A stretch of DNA of 64,000 nucleotides, taken from positions 5,895,031 through 5,959,030 of the forward strand of contig CM055311.2 of NCBI GenBank assembly GCA_029255685.2. Reading direction: 5' to 3'. The number at the start of each line of letters is the position of its first letter. Positions within the stretch are counted from its first letter, which is position 1. Position numbers and translations under genes: made by a program. The notes below the pieces were generated by a model. That model did no database searches, was not told the DNA's origin, and saw nothing but the letters and a program-made list of their open reading frames with translations. This document shows positions 38,110-51,008 of the stretch, in pieces. The DNA comes from Silene conica. Its lineage: Eukaryota; Streptophyta; Magnoliopsida; Caryophyllales; Caryophyllaceae.

Positions 38110-40573
38110 TATTCACAGTGAAAGAAACACAGTACTTTAATTGTAAATGGTCAAACTGATTACTATTACAAAGCATAGTCCAAAGACTTCCAAAACAACT
38201 GAAAAACAAAAGTGTTCAACTATGAAAAGTTAAGTGATCTAGAAGCTAGGTAGGTCTAGTCCATGTCTCTCTTCCATGCTCAGTCCTAGTCCACCTGTCT
38301 CTGAGCTGAAAGATCTACTCCCCGTTCCGGATCATTGTACTCGCGGTTGAGTAAGATGACACAATAATAAATAATGCAACAAACAATACAATGCAAATGC
38401 TTATGTCATGCTCGAGCTCAATCACAATCTCAATCTCAAACCCGAAACACCCAGCCATACCGAACCTCCTGGCAGACTATCATCGGCCGTCGCCGAACAC
38501 CAGCTCAAAAGCTGATAAGACACCAGGCGTGGTCTGCAGAACCACCCTGGGCTTTATATCAGAACAACATCTGATTCACATCTTTCTCAGTAACCAATGC
38601 ATATGCCATGAGTATGAATGCAACACCAAAATAAATAATCTTATCTATCATGTTCAGAACTCATACTTGCATTCATAACATACAATGCACAATTACACAG
38701 ATCTTAACACAGAACAAGCACCAGTGTAACCTACCTTTATTAGCAAGTCTGCGAATGCAATCACCCTCTAGAAGTATTCCACTTCGAATTCCGTTCCTAT
38801 AAATTATTATTCATATCAATTCCTACTCATACAAACAACGTTACTAAAAGACTTGATCATGCCCCTAACTGATATATCCATAACACATTGCGAAACATCC
38901 ACATACAAACATGCCCATAACATACAATTATTACATACTAATTATAACTTATTATTTTAGGCTTACTATAAATAGCATAAACTCAACCACCAATTATTAT
39001 TATGTCCCAACACATAGATAATTATTATAATCACAATATAGCTTATCGTTAGCAACCATCCCGATAAATATCAACACATGATTAAGACTACACATGACAC
39101 TATTAGCATCAAATTACCAAGTCTTAACAATAACAATGATAATAATAATAGTAATAATAATAATATTAATATTAATAATAATAATAATAATAATATTTCC
39201 CATAAAAATTAAATACATTATAAATTAGGAAATACTACTATTACCAAAATCAGGCCAACACCCAAAACCTACTCCACGAAATAACACGCATTCACAACCT
39301 ACATACGAAACAGTCCAAAACCGCGAACCCACCGCCAACAGCCCTGTTAAACACCCTTCCCAACACCTCCTGCTACCGCTGGCCTCCCCACTGGCGCCAC
39401 CAGGCTCGCCACTGAGCCACGGTGGTTCCAGGGAGGAGGTCAGTGGCTACCTGCCATGACCACAGCCGTCAACAACACCACCAGAAACCCTGACCGCGTG
39501 TCTGAAAAGAACCCACAACCAGACTGACCAACAGACCCCCGTGACAAAACCTCCCATCGACACCACCAGTAACCACCACCTCTACCCACGATACCACCAG
39601 ACCCACCTCTGGTCCATGGTGGTTCCGTTTGTACAGGTGTCAGTCGTGGCCACTACAACCACAAACCGTACCAACAGACTCAAAAACCCCAACCCACACG
39701 CCTACTCTGATCTACCCTACAAACCACCTATATTCTAACCACCAGACTACCACCGTGAGACGCTACAACCCAAAGTGAAAACCACCCAACACCTCCCCTG
39801 ACTACCATACACCCAACCATGCTAAAACCCAGAAAAGACACGAAAGGAAAAAGAGTCGAAACTAGTACAAATTAACACGTTCAGGCCTCTGTTTCTGACG
39901 AAATTTAAAACATACCAGCGTAGACAAAGAACCACCCTACACGGCGGCCCTAGACCGTCAAAGATGACACCACTGTAGCCAGAATATAATTACCATACCT
40001 CACAGATTATCGAAAGCAAGGAAGTAAGGATTACAAACATGTATTACTATTGAATTATGCAAATCAAAACAGAACAAAAAACCATAAACTTACGAAGGGT
40101 GGTGTACGTACCCCTTTTTGATGCAAACGATGGACCCTAGCACCCCTTAAACCACCGTGAACCACCTCCTTTGTAGTCTCTGTAGTGGCGGCTGATGAGT
40201 GGTGTTTGTGTTTGTGTGTCGTCTAGGTTAGAAATAGGGTTAGGGAAGGTTATAAATAGGGCGGCTGGAAGAACTATTTCAGAAATTCTGAAATAAAGGT
40301 GTGGAGGCCGTGTAAAGGATTGGTTGCAGGCAACCCTAGGCCTACTTGTTGAGGTCAAACGTGTATGGGTCCATCTCTACACGCATCCCAAGGCCCCAAT
40401 TAACATAATTCAAGTACGATCTCGTTACACATAAGCATACACGACTCTAAATACAACACGTAAAACACCTCGTCCACCAATAATATATCGCTTTGATTAT
40501 GACCCATCGCCATCAACATCGACTAAAAATCAAAATAAATAAATAAAACGAAATAAAAATACGGAGTATTACA
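38110..40573 (-). repeat. Further chromovirus LTR, minus strand, incomplete
   Basis: It resembles the LTR at 23599-25991 (for example 38110-38340 against 23689-23930, and 38700-38900 against 24330-24530). Its right edge reads TGTAATACTCCG on the minus strand at 40573. It directly abuts the plus-strand LTR at 38109, so two LTRs meet tail to tail. The U3-like half differs from both other LTRs, which suggests a third subfamily. Confidence 0.75.
39139..39194. repeat. AAT-type microsatellite in an LTR
   Basis: An imperfect AAT/ATT trinucleotide run. Confidence 0.9.
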
Positions 40574-40809
40574 GTTTAGGTTGTCCTTTTTATTTATGCT
40601 TGAGTCGGGTTTATTTAGTTGAGTGATACGGAAACCCAAGTCGGGAAATTACTAAATGAACCAGGCATTTTAAGATTAAATGATTTTAAGACGGAACTTA
40701 ACGAAAATCTTAAAAATATAAATTACGAACTATTATTAAAATATTATTAAATTCTGGAGATCACTTTAAATAATTAAAATATTCCTTTAGGAAAATACGG
40801 GATGTTACA
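40574..40809 (-). repeat. Second piece of the gypsy C LTR
   Basis: It matches 23271-23501 at about 93 percent by eye and ends at 40809 with the LTR start TGTAACATCCCG on the minus strand. It is probably the 5' LTR counterpart of C, with the chromovirus complex in between. Confidence 0.7.
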
Positions 40810-41534
40810 AAAAGGTTAGTCAATGTAATGATGATACAATTATTTAATACTGATTAAATAATATTTGCTGAGACGAGTTAAATGTTAATTCGTAATTAAA
40901 TATAAATTGTTATATTTAATTGATGTAGTTAATGTAATTAATTAATAATGATTAAAATGTAATTAAATATCGACTGTTATAAATTATAAATATACGATAT
41001 TTATAATAAGATAAACATTATATACATAATGGTTAAATAACCGAAAAATCTACTCGTTTGAGGTGAGTACTCAGTTGGTTATTGCTCAGTCGGTTGGAGG
41101 AGTAGTTTTAGGTGGACTCAAATACTGATTTGAGAATTCTATCTAATAATATCTAGTAGGTAGTTGTGAGTAGAATAAAAAGAAAAACAGTTCTCACATC
41201 ATACTACTATATTCTCACGCATAGAACCTCACAACTCAACCCTAGTGTGTCTCCCTCTCGTCTCTCAGATAATTGTTCATCATTCAACACAAATTAGCAG
41301 TAATTTTTTCCGTTTCTAGCTCAAGAAAAGGCATTTATCGGAGCATCTTGGGTGCAACGATTAAGAAAATATCAATTTTTGATATTTGTTCTTAGGCCAT
41401 ATTGCTAGGACCAAAGGTTGATTCTTAATCTTTTACCTTTGTATCTTGTTCTTCGTTTATGACTATAGTTTAATATAATCTAATTTCAATATAATCCTAA
41501 AATTGAGTTGGGAAGTATACAGATATTTCCCACA
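40810..41534 (+). repeat. 5' LTR of copia E (incomplete)
   Basis: It matches 49890-50506 and ends TTTCCCACA at 41534, directly before the primer site. The left edge abuts gypsy C at 40809. Confidence 0.8.
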
Positions 41535-41548
41535 AGTGGTATCAGAGC

Positions 41549-43560
41549 CTTGTTTACGAAATTATTTTATATAATTTTCATAAACGGATTTTGAAAAAGA
41601 AAAAGAAAATTGCCGAAAGAAAAAAAAATCAGCCGTGAAGTTTTATTTTGCCGTGGAGTTTTTTTTAATTTTTGTTGTTTTGTTTCCTTTTTGATTTATT
41701 AATATTGTTGTTTTAAAAGGTTAAGATAACAATAAAAATAAATTTGTAGATGTTTGATTTAATAAGGATTAAATTAAAACGTAAAAGGAAATTGATTTGA
41801 ATGTTATTGAACAATTAGTTTTTGCTATATATTTTTCGGCATTAATGATGTTAAAAATTGATGTTTTTCATCATAGATTATGATTAGTTGAATATACGGA
41901 TAATCGATTTTAATCATAATTTTGATTTTAATCTTAAGAGGTTAATTTGAATCATCTAGTTTGAATCGATGTTTAATAATTATTAAATATTAATATTTGT
42001 CGATCTTGTAATATTAGCAACACGGAATTAATTTGTTCATATTCATGAATTTGTTTTAAAAGGCTGTTTCTGTTTTTTATTTTCGTCGGCAGGTTGTTAG
42101 CAGCGTTTTTATTTTCGTCGAAAGGCTGTTAGCAGCGCTTTTTCTCATCGAAAGGTTATGTTGCAGTGTTTTTTTGATAGCAGCGTTTTTGGCAGCATTT
42201 TTTTCGTACAGCTCGTTTTTCCCGGCAGTTTTGCGTTTTTCTAATCCGGGTTGTTTCGTTTTTTTATTTATGCATTATAATGATAATTTATAATTGTTGT
42301 TGTGAAAAAGTTCACAAATTATGATACCCAATTATTTTAAAGAGGTTTAAAATAATGTTGGATTAATTCATATTATACGATAATGTGAATAGTATTACGA
42401 TTGATTAAAATTAGTGTGAGTAATTACGGAATTATCACATAATTTAAAACATTGTTAAATAGGTGGTTTAGATAAATTACTCTACATAATTACGGAATTT
42501 TATCTTGAATGATTAATTTATATGTTGATGCATTTATCAGTTGTAATTTGTAATACTTAGTGTGGTCTTAGTTGATCATGTTTTCGTAATGATGGAAATA
42601 TGATTGGTGATGTAATTATCAGATCTCGAATCTCCTTTTATTTTTCTTTAAATTATGTTTTTGAATTAGAATGTAATAATAGGATTATGTTTTGTAATTT
42701 ATTAAATGTAATTTAAGAAGACTAAAGATGGAGATCGGATTGCGCACTCCCACTAAATGACCAAGATGGAACATCAAGACAAGACAAGCTTCTCGGGTCC
42801 ATTGCTGAATGGATTTCAAAGTTGTATTTTGTTCATTTTGGTAGGATATGTCACACTAGGACTTTATTTTGTTTACTTATTTTACCGTTCTTGTTGTTTT
42901 TCATTCACATGATAGTTAGTGCATCATTTTCCGCCTATACCAAACCACCTAATATTGTATGAAAATTGACTCATATAGTTTACATGTTAATTATCATGGA
43001 CATACAGATGTCACACAAATATCATTTAAAGCCATCATTGTAGTTTATTCATTCACGCATGCTAGATATTCGTTCACTTAAAATGAATTATAAAATAAAG
43101 TTGAAGTGATCTTCCTCTATAACCTAAAATTGAGACTAGTCTTTATAGGTCAAACTACTTTGAGCCCCTTCTTTGTCGTAAGGCATATAGGACCTTACTC
43201 TCCATATGACCCCTTCTACGTTGCGTAAGTAGTAGGTGATTGACTTATTTTACCTCAACATTATGATCCGAATAATATTTCGTGATTATGGTGGGCTAAA
43301 GATAGAATTTACAGAAATTTATCGACTAAGAATTCTAAAGGTAGAATTAGCCAAAAGGTTGGCTTATCAATTTACAGAAATTGAGTCTTGGCATCATTTA
43401 TATAATTATTGAGGAAGATTAATTGTATAAATGCTAAGTCATCTCATTAAACATTTTTTGCACTAGACTATATTCAAAACGATGAGTATGCTTATTATAT
43501 TTTATTTTCTTCTTTACAGTCTAGAATTCATTTCAAATTGATAATGCTGCATATAACAAA
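41549..43560 (+). other. Copia E untranslated leader
   Basis: Two kilobases of AT-rich DNA with no gene. At about 42060-42230 a unit of the type TTTTCGTCGAAAGGCTGTTA with GCAGCG is repeated several times. This is the same region of the element where copia F has its GGTCGACC pairs. Confidence 0.65.
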
Positions 43561-46500
43561 ATGGCTGGCCATACTGATGTCCCTATGCCAAGTGCCACAC
43601 TCGGGCGCGAATCCTAGCTTAAATCTTTTATGGACAACAAGAATCCGTCCACGCGACTGAAAAATAATTGGTCCAACTTTGCGGACTGGGAGGCAGCATT
43701 ACGGAATGCAGCCATTGCTGACGGTAAGCCCAAGTACTTGACTGAGCCAATACCATCAAACCCAGGCCCCAATGTGGGACTCGACGAATCACTTGCTTAT
43801 AGTGATTTCGTTATGGAAGCGGGTGCGATAAAGAACGTACTCATCTTTGCAATGGAACCCAATTTGCAAAGGCGCTTCATAACTCAAGGTGCAAATAAGA
43901 TTTTCACCACGCTCACTAATGAATTCTTAAAAGCATCGAGCTACTTATGAGCATACATGTCGTTTCTTTGATGCGAAACTCCAGAGGCGCAAACCAGTTA
44001 GCCCACACATTCTTGATATGATCGAGAATGTCGAGAAGCTGGAGGCACTTGATTGCAAAATCAGTGAGAGCATAGTCATTCACCATATGCTTCATTAATT
44101 TCATGATGGTTTTACCCTATTTAGGGCCAACTATTACATGAATGACATGAGGAAAAGTCCTCATGAGCTACACTCACTTCTAGTACAGACCGAGAAAGAT
44201 CTAAAGTTGAGTGGGAGCATGAAGCAAGATGTTCTCATGATTTCCAACAAGGAAAAGGGTAAGGGCAAGGCTCATGGCGAGCTAACTGTAGCAAAGCCAC
44301 CTAAGTTTAAGAAATCGGGATTCAGTAAGAGTGGGCCTGGTGAGACAAGTAGCTCACATGGCAAGAAAACGAGCAAGGACATTGACATTGAATGCCACCA
44401 TTGCCACAAGACTGGCATTGGAGGAGGAACTGTCCTGTGTATCGTGAGGACATAAAATCCATCAGTAGCCCTTTTCACTTTTTCAGAAACTACAGCCTAT
44501 TGTCAGTCCATATACTGACCGAATATCCGTCAGTAATTTTTTCTGACGGACTATCCACCAGAAATTGTAACCAATATTTCGCGGCTTCCCCAATTTATTT
44601 TCGTGGTCTTTTATGTTGACGGATTTGTGACAAATTATCCGTCAAAAAATCGTTCTGACGGATAATCCGTCAGAAATTTGTCAGTATACCGAAACATCTG
44701 ACGGACTGTATAATTCGTCAGAAATTCGGTCAGTACACCGTGTTTTTTTATAGTGGATTAACCATGCAAGTTTTGGAACTTGGGTACTTGATACTAGTTG
44801 TGGTTCTCATATGTGTAATCATTTGCAGTGTCTAAAAAACATCACACCTCTCGCAAAGGGTGATGTGGACCTGCGAGTCGGGAATGCAGCAAAAGTTGTT
44901 GCAACCTCGATGGGAACATATGTAATCCAACTACCGAGTGGATCTGAGTTATATTTTTATAACTGTTACTATGTACCCAGTTTATCTAAGAACATTATTT
45001 CTGTATCTGTACTCGATAAAGACGGCTTTTCATTCACAATAAAGGACAATAGCTGTTTTTTCTCTTTGAATGAAATGATTTATAGCAGAGCAGTTTCCAT
45101 GAATGACATTTATATCTTAGATCAAACGACAGATGTATTACACGTGAATAATAAGAAATTAAAGGTTGGTGACAAAGCTCAAACTTATCTATGGCACTGT
45201 CGTGTGGGACACATAAATGAGAAACGTGTAAAGCAACTCATTAAGAATGGTGCTATATCCCCATTTTATTACGAATCATTTGGCACGTGTGAATCATGTC
45301 TCATCAGCAAGATGACTCGAATTTCCTTCAAAGGTGTTGGAATGCGTGTTGTTGACCTATTATGACTCGTACATACAGATGTATGTGGACCTATGTTAAT
45401 CAACGTAAGAGATGGCTATAGATATTTTATCACTTTAACTGATGATTTGTGTAGATACGGATATGTCTATTTAATGAAGCATAAAAGTGAGTCCTTTGAA
45501 ATGTTCAAGGAATTCCAGAATAAGGTTGAGAACCTACTCGATAGAAATATTAAAGCACTTCGATCAGATCGTGGTGGCGAATATCTTTCAAATGAGTTTG
45601 ATCAATACCTTAAAGACTGTGGTATAGTACTACAGTTAACTCAACTTGGAACACGACAATTAAATGGTGTGTCCTAACGGAGAAATCGAACATTACTTGA
45701 TATGGTTCGATCCATGATGAGTCACACGGTAGTACCTGATTCATTATGGGGTTTTGCCCTTTTGTCAGCTGCTCTTATACTTAACCGAAGTCCGTCTAAA
45801 GCTATAGAAAAGATTCCATATACATGGGATATGGAAGGGAACGGTCCTTAACTTGTATTTTATTCGGGTTTGGGGCTGCGAGGCTTATGTCAAGTGGAGA
45901 CACGAGAATAAGCTCGGCCCGCGATCGGTCAAGACATACTTTATTGGTTATCCAAAAGGAATGTTTGGTCATTACTTCTATTCGCCTATAGAACATCACG
46001 TTTTGTTGCGGCTAGTGCGAAATTCTTAGAGAAAGAGTTTCTCGAGGACAAGACAATTAATAGAACCTTCGAACTGTCGGAGATTCCAGAACCAACAACC
46101 GTGCAACCAATGGAGGAATTTGTTCCTCCAGCTTCTACTGCGGTTAATATTCCTGAAGAACCTAGGAGGTCGGGTAGATTCTCCATTCCTCCAGACAAAT
46201 ACATTGGTATGGTCGAGGAACATGACGGAGCTGACGTTTTACTCCTAGAGAGTAACGAACCCGCTACCTATAAAGGTTCCATGACCTGTACCGACTCTAA
46301 GCTATGGCTTGAAGCCAAACAATCCGAGATGGACTCCATGTATGAGAATAATGTATGGGATCTAGTTGACTTATCTGATAAGATGCGACCTCTTCAGTAC
46401 AAATGGCTTTATAAGATAAAGCATTCTGTAGAATGACAACCAGACACCTATAATGTACGACTAGTGGCAAAAGGTTTCACGCAAGTGCAAAGGTTACACT

Positions 46501-47838
46501 ATGATGAAATTTTTGCACTCGTATTCATGATGCGTTCCATTCGGATAATCTTAGTGATTGTCGCCTTTCATGACTATGAAATTTGGCAAATGGATGTGAA
46601 AAACACCTTCTTAAACGGTTATTTGGAGGAGCACTTGTACATGGTACAACCCGAAGGTTTCACCGACCCTAAAAATTCTAAGAAAGTATGCAAGCTTATG
46701 CGTTCCATTTATGGACTTAAGCAATTAAGCTTCTCGGAGTTGGAATCATCGTTTCGACCAGGTGATAAAAGAGAATGGTTTCACTCGATCGGTCGAGGAA
46801 CCATGCTTGTATATCAAGTCGAGTGGGAGTAAGATTGTTTTCCTGGTATTATATGTCGATGACATACTCTTGAATGGGAATGACATTCCTCTCTTATCTT
46901 CGGTTAAAGTATGGTTAAAGAACCATTTCCAGATTAAAGATCTGGGTGAGGCACAATGGATATTGGGAATCTGTATCTATAGACATTGATCACGAGGGAT
47001 CTTATCACCGAGTAAGGAGTCTTATATAGATAAGATTCTTGAAAGGTTCAGCATGACCAACTCTAAAAATGGGTTACTTCCAATGATCTCGGGGGTGCAT
47101 TTGAGTAAGACTCGGGCACCAAAAACATCGGAAGAGGTCGAGCGCATGAGTCGCATTCCTTATGCATCAGCTATAGAATCGATCATGTATGCCATGATAT
47201 GCACACGTCCAGACGTGGCATATGCATTGAGTATGACTAGTCGGTATCAAGGCAATTCAAGTAAAACACACTAGATGGCTGTTAAAAATATTGTTAAGTA
47301 CTTACGAAGGACTAAGGATTGGGTATTGACTTATGGAGCAGATACTGAGCTTTGCGCAATCGGTTACGCAGATGCTAGCTTCCGAACGGTTCGAGATGAC
47401 TCGAAATCTCAGTCTGCTTTCGTGTTTGCTCTTAATGGCGCTGCGGTCAGTTGGAAAAGTTCCAAGCAAAGTGTTATAACAGATTCTAAAACTGAGTCCG
47501 AGTTCTATGCCGCTTCGAAAGCTGCAAAGGAAGCTATATGGATGTGTCACTTCTTAGAAGGACTAACCGTAGTTCCCAGTTCGAATGACCTGATCATCAT
47601 CTATTGTGATAATAAAGGTGTCATCTTCCAGGCTAAGGAGCCTAAGTCTAGCAACAAATATAGACAGGTAATGCGGAAGGCTCACATGATCCGAGATTAC
47701 GTGGAGCAAAAGGAGATAGTAGTAGAGAAGATTGCTTCGGTTGACAACATTGAGGACCCTCTCACTAAACCGTTAAAATATGATAAGCATGAAGGGCACG
47801 TTATTTCCATGGGAATTAAACGTGTTCCTGAGTTGTAG
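43561..47838 (+). pseudogene. Copia E gag-pol
   Basis: Gag begins near 43561 (MAGHTDVPMPSATLG) and continues with the same segments as F (NFADWEAALRNAAIADGKPKYL). Then come protease (WVLDTSCGSHMC-like, near 44785), integrase (LWHCRVGHINEKRVKQLI near 45190, core to about 46000), RT with LYVDDILLNGND near 46850, and RNase H (about 47330-47838, with SQSAFVFALNGAAVSWKSSKQ and IIYCDNKGVIFQA). It is an old fossil with about a dozen breaks, homologous throughout to F at 4930-8748. Confidence 0.82.
44456..44755 (-). mobile_element. CACTA-type MITE or terminal fragment inside copia E
   Basis: Copia coding similarity stops near 44455 and resumes near 44760. On the minus strand the piece begins CACTATAAAAAAACACGG at 44755, a CACTA terminus. 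It carries repeated subterminal motifs of the type TGACGGATAATCCGTCAGA, as CACTA elements do. No matching terminus is visible at the left, so it may be one-ended. It has no coding capacity. Confidence 0.65.
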
Positions 47839-48134
47839 TAGTTATTTTATGGATTGGATAATTGTATCTTTTTCATATACTATTTATAACATCATCGTTT
47901 TGTTTCATATTTTGTTTTTCATGTGGATTGTACAGACAACATTGAACACCGCAAAGTAAAATGAATTCCATTATATTTGTTTTGGTCCGTAATCGCCTAC
48001 ATGAGCTAATAACTCTGGCAATTATTTTGTGACGTCGATTGATGGTGGGTTCAACGAGCCATAAGTCAAACGGTTGACTAATCAATCACAGATACGAGTT
48101 ATAAGGATAACTCGTAGCACAATTCATGACAACC

Positions 48135-49206
48135 TGATACGAATTCTTGACAAAGAAATCGACCGCGGAAGCTTCTTGGAATATTTAAGAACAATCTTGA
48201 ATAAATTAGTAATTTAGGTATTGTATGGAACGATCTTTCTTGAATCTTGATGAACTATGAACGATGAAGATGAACGATGGTGGTGATAAACGGCATCGAT
48301 GGTGGTGGTGAATGTTCCGTCATTTGGTGATGGTGGATTGTAGTTGTGACGGTCTTGAGGTGAATCCTCACGGTAGATGGATATTTGTTTGCCATAGACC
48401 TATAGTTCAAAGAATGGTGATTTACTCCCTAGACCTATAGTTTGTAAATCTTGTCAATACTCGAAACGCGACGAAATATCAACGGTTTGGATCAACACTC
48501 GATGAGTCCTGGATTCTTTAAGCAACACTTAAAAGAAAACTTGTAAATTTTTATAACTTGAATAATTGAATGCTTAATAAAAGAAGACAATGTGCCTATT
48601 TATAGTAAGGCCACACGTCTAGCACACCCACACGCCCCAACCGAGTAAACAATCGAAACTGACTCGGAATGGAAGTCCTAAAATCTATCTTTAATGGATT
48701 AAATATAATCCTTATTAAATCTAAACTATATCTTAGGTTATTAAAGAATTAAATAACTAATCCTAACAACCTTAAGATAACTAACTAACTAGGCAATAAC
48801 TAACTTGTAACAACTTGTAACAAACTAGTAACTACCTTAACAAACTAATAACTAATTACTAATGACTCATTAAAATAACTAACTTAATAAAAATAACATA
48901 ATAATTAAAAATACTCAAATGCCTAGTAGGAACCCAAGATGGTCGAGCCATCATGCGAGATGGCCGAGCACTCGCCAGGCCGTGGGCCTTGCTTCTCCAA
49001 AGTGGACCGTCCACCCAGGCTCCGTTTCCCTTCGACTTGATTCAATCTTTGTTATCACCTTATTAGCCCATGGTCGTAAGGCCCAACGAATCTTTACAAA
49101 GCAATATACTAGCCACATGATAATTAATAATAAAATAGCTAACATAAATTGCCTTAGCGATCTTTGATCATAGAGACGATTTGATACCCTATCCATAATC
49201 GGATCA
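48135..49206 (-). mobile_element. Solo LTR inserted in the 3' region of copia E
   Basis: The piece starts TGATACGAATTC and ends ATCGGATCA, giving TG...CA ends on either strand. The flanks are CAACC (48130-48134) and CAACG (49207-49211), a target duplication with one mismatch. The homologous stretch of copia F (around 4610-4640, minus strand) reads through GACAACG without interruption. On the minus strand a TATA-like CTATAAATAGGCAC lies near 48595-48610, so transcription probably ran leftward. No primer site, second LTR or coding region is present. The family is unknown. Confidence 0.75.
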
Positions 49207-49695
49207 CAACGCAATGGAGTCCTAAATGTTTCAGAACATTCGGTGCCAGGTCGTGGATTGGACGTTCATAGCGTTCCTAGAGTCGATTCTTTTGACTATC
49301 GACTGTCTTTTTGAGATAAAGGAAGTTTTGGGTGACTTTGTTTTCTTTCTCATGGTCGACCGTAATAGGGGTTAAGCAGTTTTTTTCTGGGTCATTTCAT
49401 ACTGCGCTTTTCTCTGTAAGATTCGAGTTGAGGAAAGTATCTAATCCTTATCCGGTTTTGTTATTTCTCAGGGCCACTCGAGGAGTAATAACTGAAATGC
49501 ATGGCCATGCTCGAATAATGACTCGTTTATCAGTTGAGTTACTCTCTAGTCGGGAAAACCACTTTTGATACAGATCACTTGTAAAATATGACCTTTGTGA
49601 ATAAGAATTTGCAAATTGTTTTACATTGAGTGGGAGAAATTTATGGATATGAGAATCGTTTATCGCACATACACTTGTAAGGACAAGTGGGAGAT

Positions 49696-50506
49696 TGTTG
49701 GAGCCGGTGTCCTCCACAGTTAGTGTGATAACGTGTCTAAATCTCTTAAAGGTTCACATGGTATACAATGTATTATTATCAGTTGATTCACGTTTATCAA
49801 TAACGGTTGGCTTGCTAGTAGTTTGACGTTATTGTCATACAGATGACGGTAATCAACTGATCCCTAAAAGTCACACCTAAAGGATCTACATCATTATTTA
49901 ATAATGATTAAATAATGTAATTAAATATAAACGGTTATATTTAATTAGTGAATTATAAATATACGATATTTATAATAAGATAAACATTATATACAGAAGG
50001 GTTAAATAACCGAAAAATCTACTCGTTTGAGGTGAGTACTCGGTTGGTTATTGCTCAGTCGGATGGAGGAGTAGTTTTAGGTGGACTCAAATACTGATTT
50101 GATTTGAGAATTCTATCTAATATCTACTAGGTAGTTGTGAGTAGAATAAAAAGAGAAACAGTTCTCACATCATACTACTTTATTCTCACGCATAGAATCT
50201 CACGGCTCAACCCTAGTGCGTCTCCCTCTCGTCTCTCAGATAATTGTTCATCATTCATCACAAAAATTCGCAGTAATTTTTTCTGTTTCTAGCTCAAGAA
50301 AGGGCATTTCTCGGAGCATCTTGGGTGCAATGATTAGGAGAATATCAATTTTGATATTTGTTCTTAGGCCATATTGCTAGGACCAAAGGTTGATTCTTAA
50401 TCTTTTAACTTTGTATCTTGTTCTTCTTTTATGACTATAGTTTAATATAATCTAATTTCATTATAATCCTAACATTGAGTTGGAAAGTATACAGATATTT
50501 CCCACA
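49696..50506 (+). repeat. 3' LTR of copia E
   Basis: 811 bp, starting TGTTGGAGCC after a purine tract and ending TTTCCCACA. The E-type LTR start also occurs as a relic inside F near 4131. Confidence 0.9.
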
Positions 50507-51008
50507 ATCTTTCCTAGCTTCTTTAGGCGTGTTTCACACACAACCAATGGATTTGTTTTGTGATAATCAAGCCGCACTTCATATTGCATGGAATCCGGTC
50601 TTTTACGATCGAACCAAACATATTGAGTGATTGTCACTTCGTCCGATAACATTTGATAAACAAAACAGTCAGGACGAGCTTTGTGCACACTAAGGAACAA
50701 GTATCAGACATTTTCACGAAGGCCTTGGAAGTTGGGAGGTGAGGCTTTCGGATATCTTCAGAGCAAGTTGGGACTCGGGTTTCCGAGTGTTCCAATTTGA
50801 GGGGAAGTGAAAAGATAAAATGTATATATTTACTGCAATGTATCTAGTTATTTTATATCCCTTTTGCATTCTCGTACGTTAGGAAGTCATTGGATGTTAA
50901 TAGGCTATTAACTGAGATTAGTTTGTATATATTCTCTAACATCAAAAGAAGTGAACATTAATTTGATTTCCTTCAAATTCTATCTTCTTTCCTCTTCCAA
51001 TTTTATCA
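50507..51008 (+). pseudogene. Copia G: RNase H remains, purine tract and 3' LTR
   Basis: 50507-50800 encodes the end of a copia RNase H, recognisable by [27 protein letters not shown]. The purine tract is at 50796-50807 and the 3' LTR at 50808-51008 matches 18356-18565. It belongs with 18356-20514. It is a fossil. Confidence 0.78.

Larger units (their letters stand above)
40810..50506 (+). mobile_element. Copia element E, an older relative of F
   Basis: The 3' LTR is 49696-50506, and an incomplete 5' LTR copy is 40810-41534. The primer site TGGTATCAGAGC is at 41537-41548 and a purine tract at 49681-49694. The LTRs differ by roughly 4-5 percent by eye over their shared 500 bp, so E is older than F. 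It carries two later insertions: a CACTA-type MITE (44456-44755) and a solo LTR (48135-49206). Gag-pol has about a dozen breaks. Confidence 0.85.
18356..51008 (+). mobile_element. Copia element G, split by a nest of about 30 kb
   Basis: The left LTR (18356-18565, 210 bp) and right LTR (50808-51008, 201 bp) share start TGAAAAGATA, end TTTTATCA and most of their length. The left LTR is followed by a primer site TGGTATCAGAGC at 18566-18577, and the right one is preceded by a purine tract at 50796-50807. Flanking 5-mers AGGCT (18351-18355) and AGGTT (51009-51013) fit a target duplication with one mismatch. G's own sequence is only 18356-20514 and 50507-51008. It is a fossil with several breaks and an incomplete gene set. 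Confidence 0.8.

Noticed and set aside
23599-40573. The LTRs at 23599-25991 and 38110-40573 as a matched pair of one element
   Set aside because: They share the R/U5-like half but their U3-like halves differ strongly and the outer flanks (TCAAT and GTTTA) do not match. I keep them as separate subfamily LTRs.
20515-50506. D and E as the two ends of one simple copia insertion
   Set aside because: They lie in opposite orientations and the flanking bases do not form a target duplication, so a single ordinary insertion cannot explain them.
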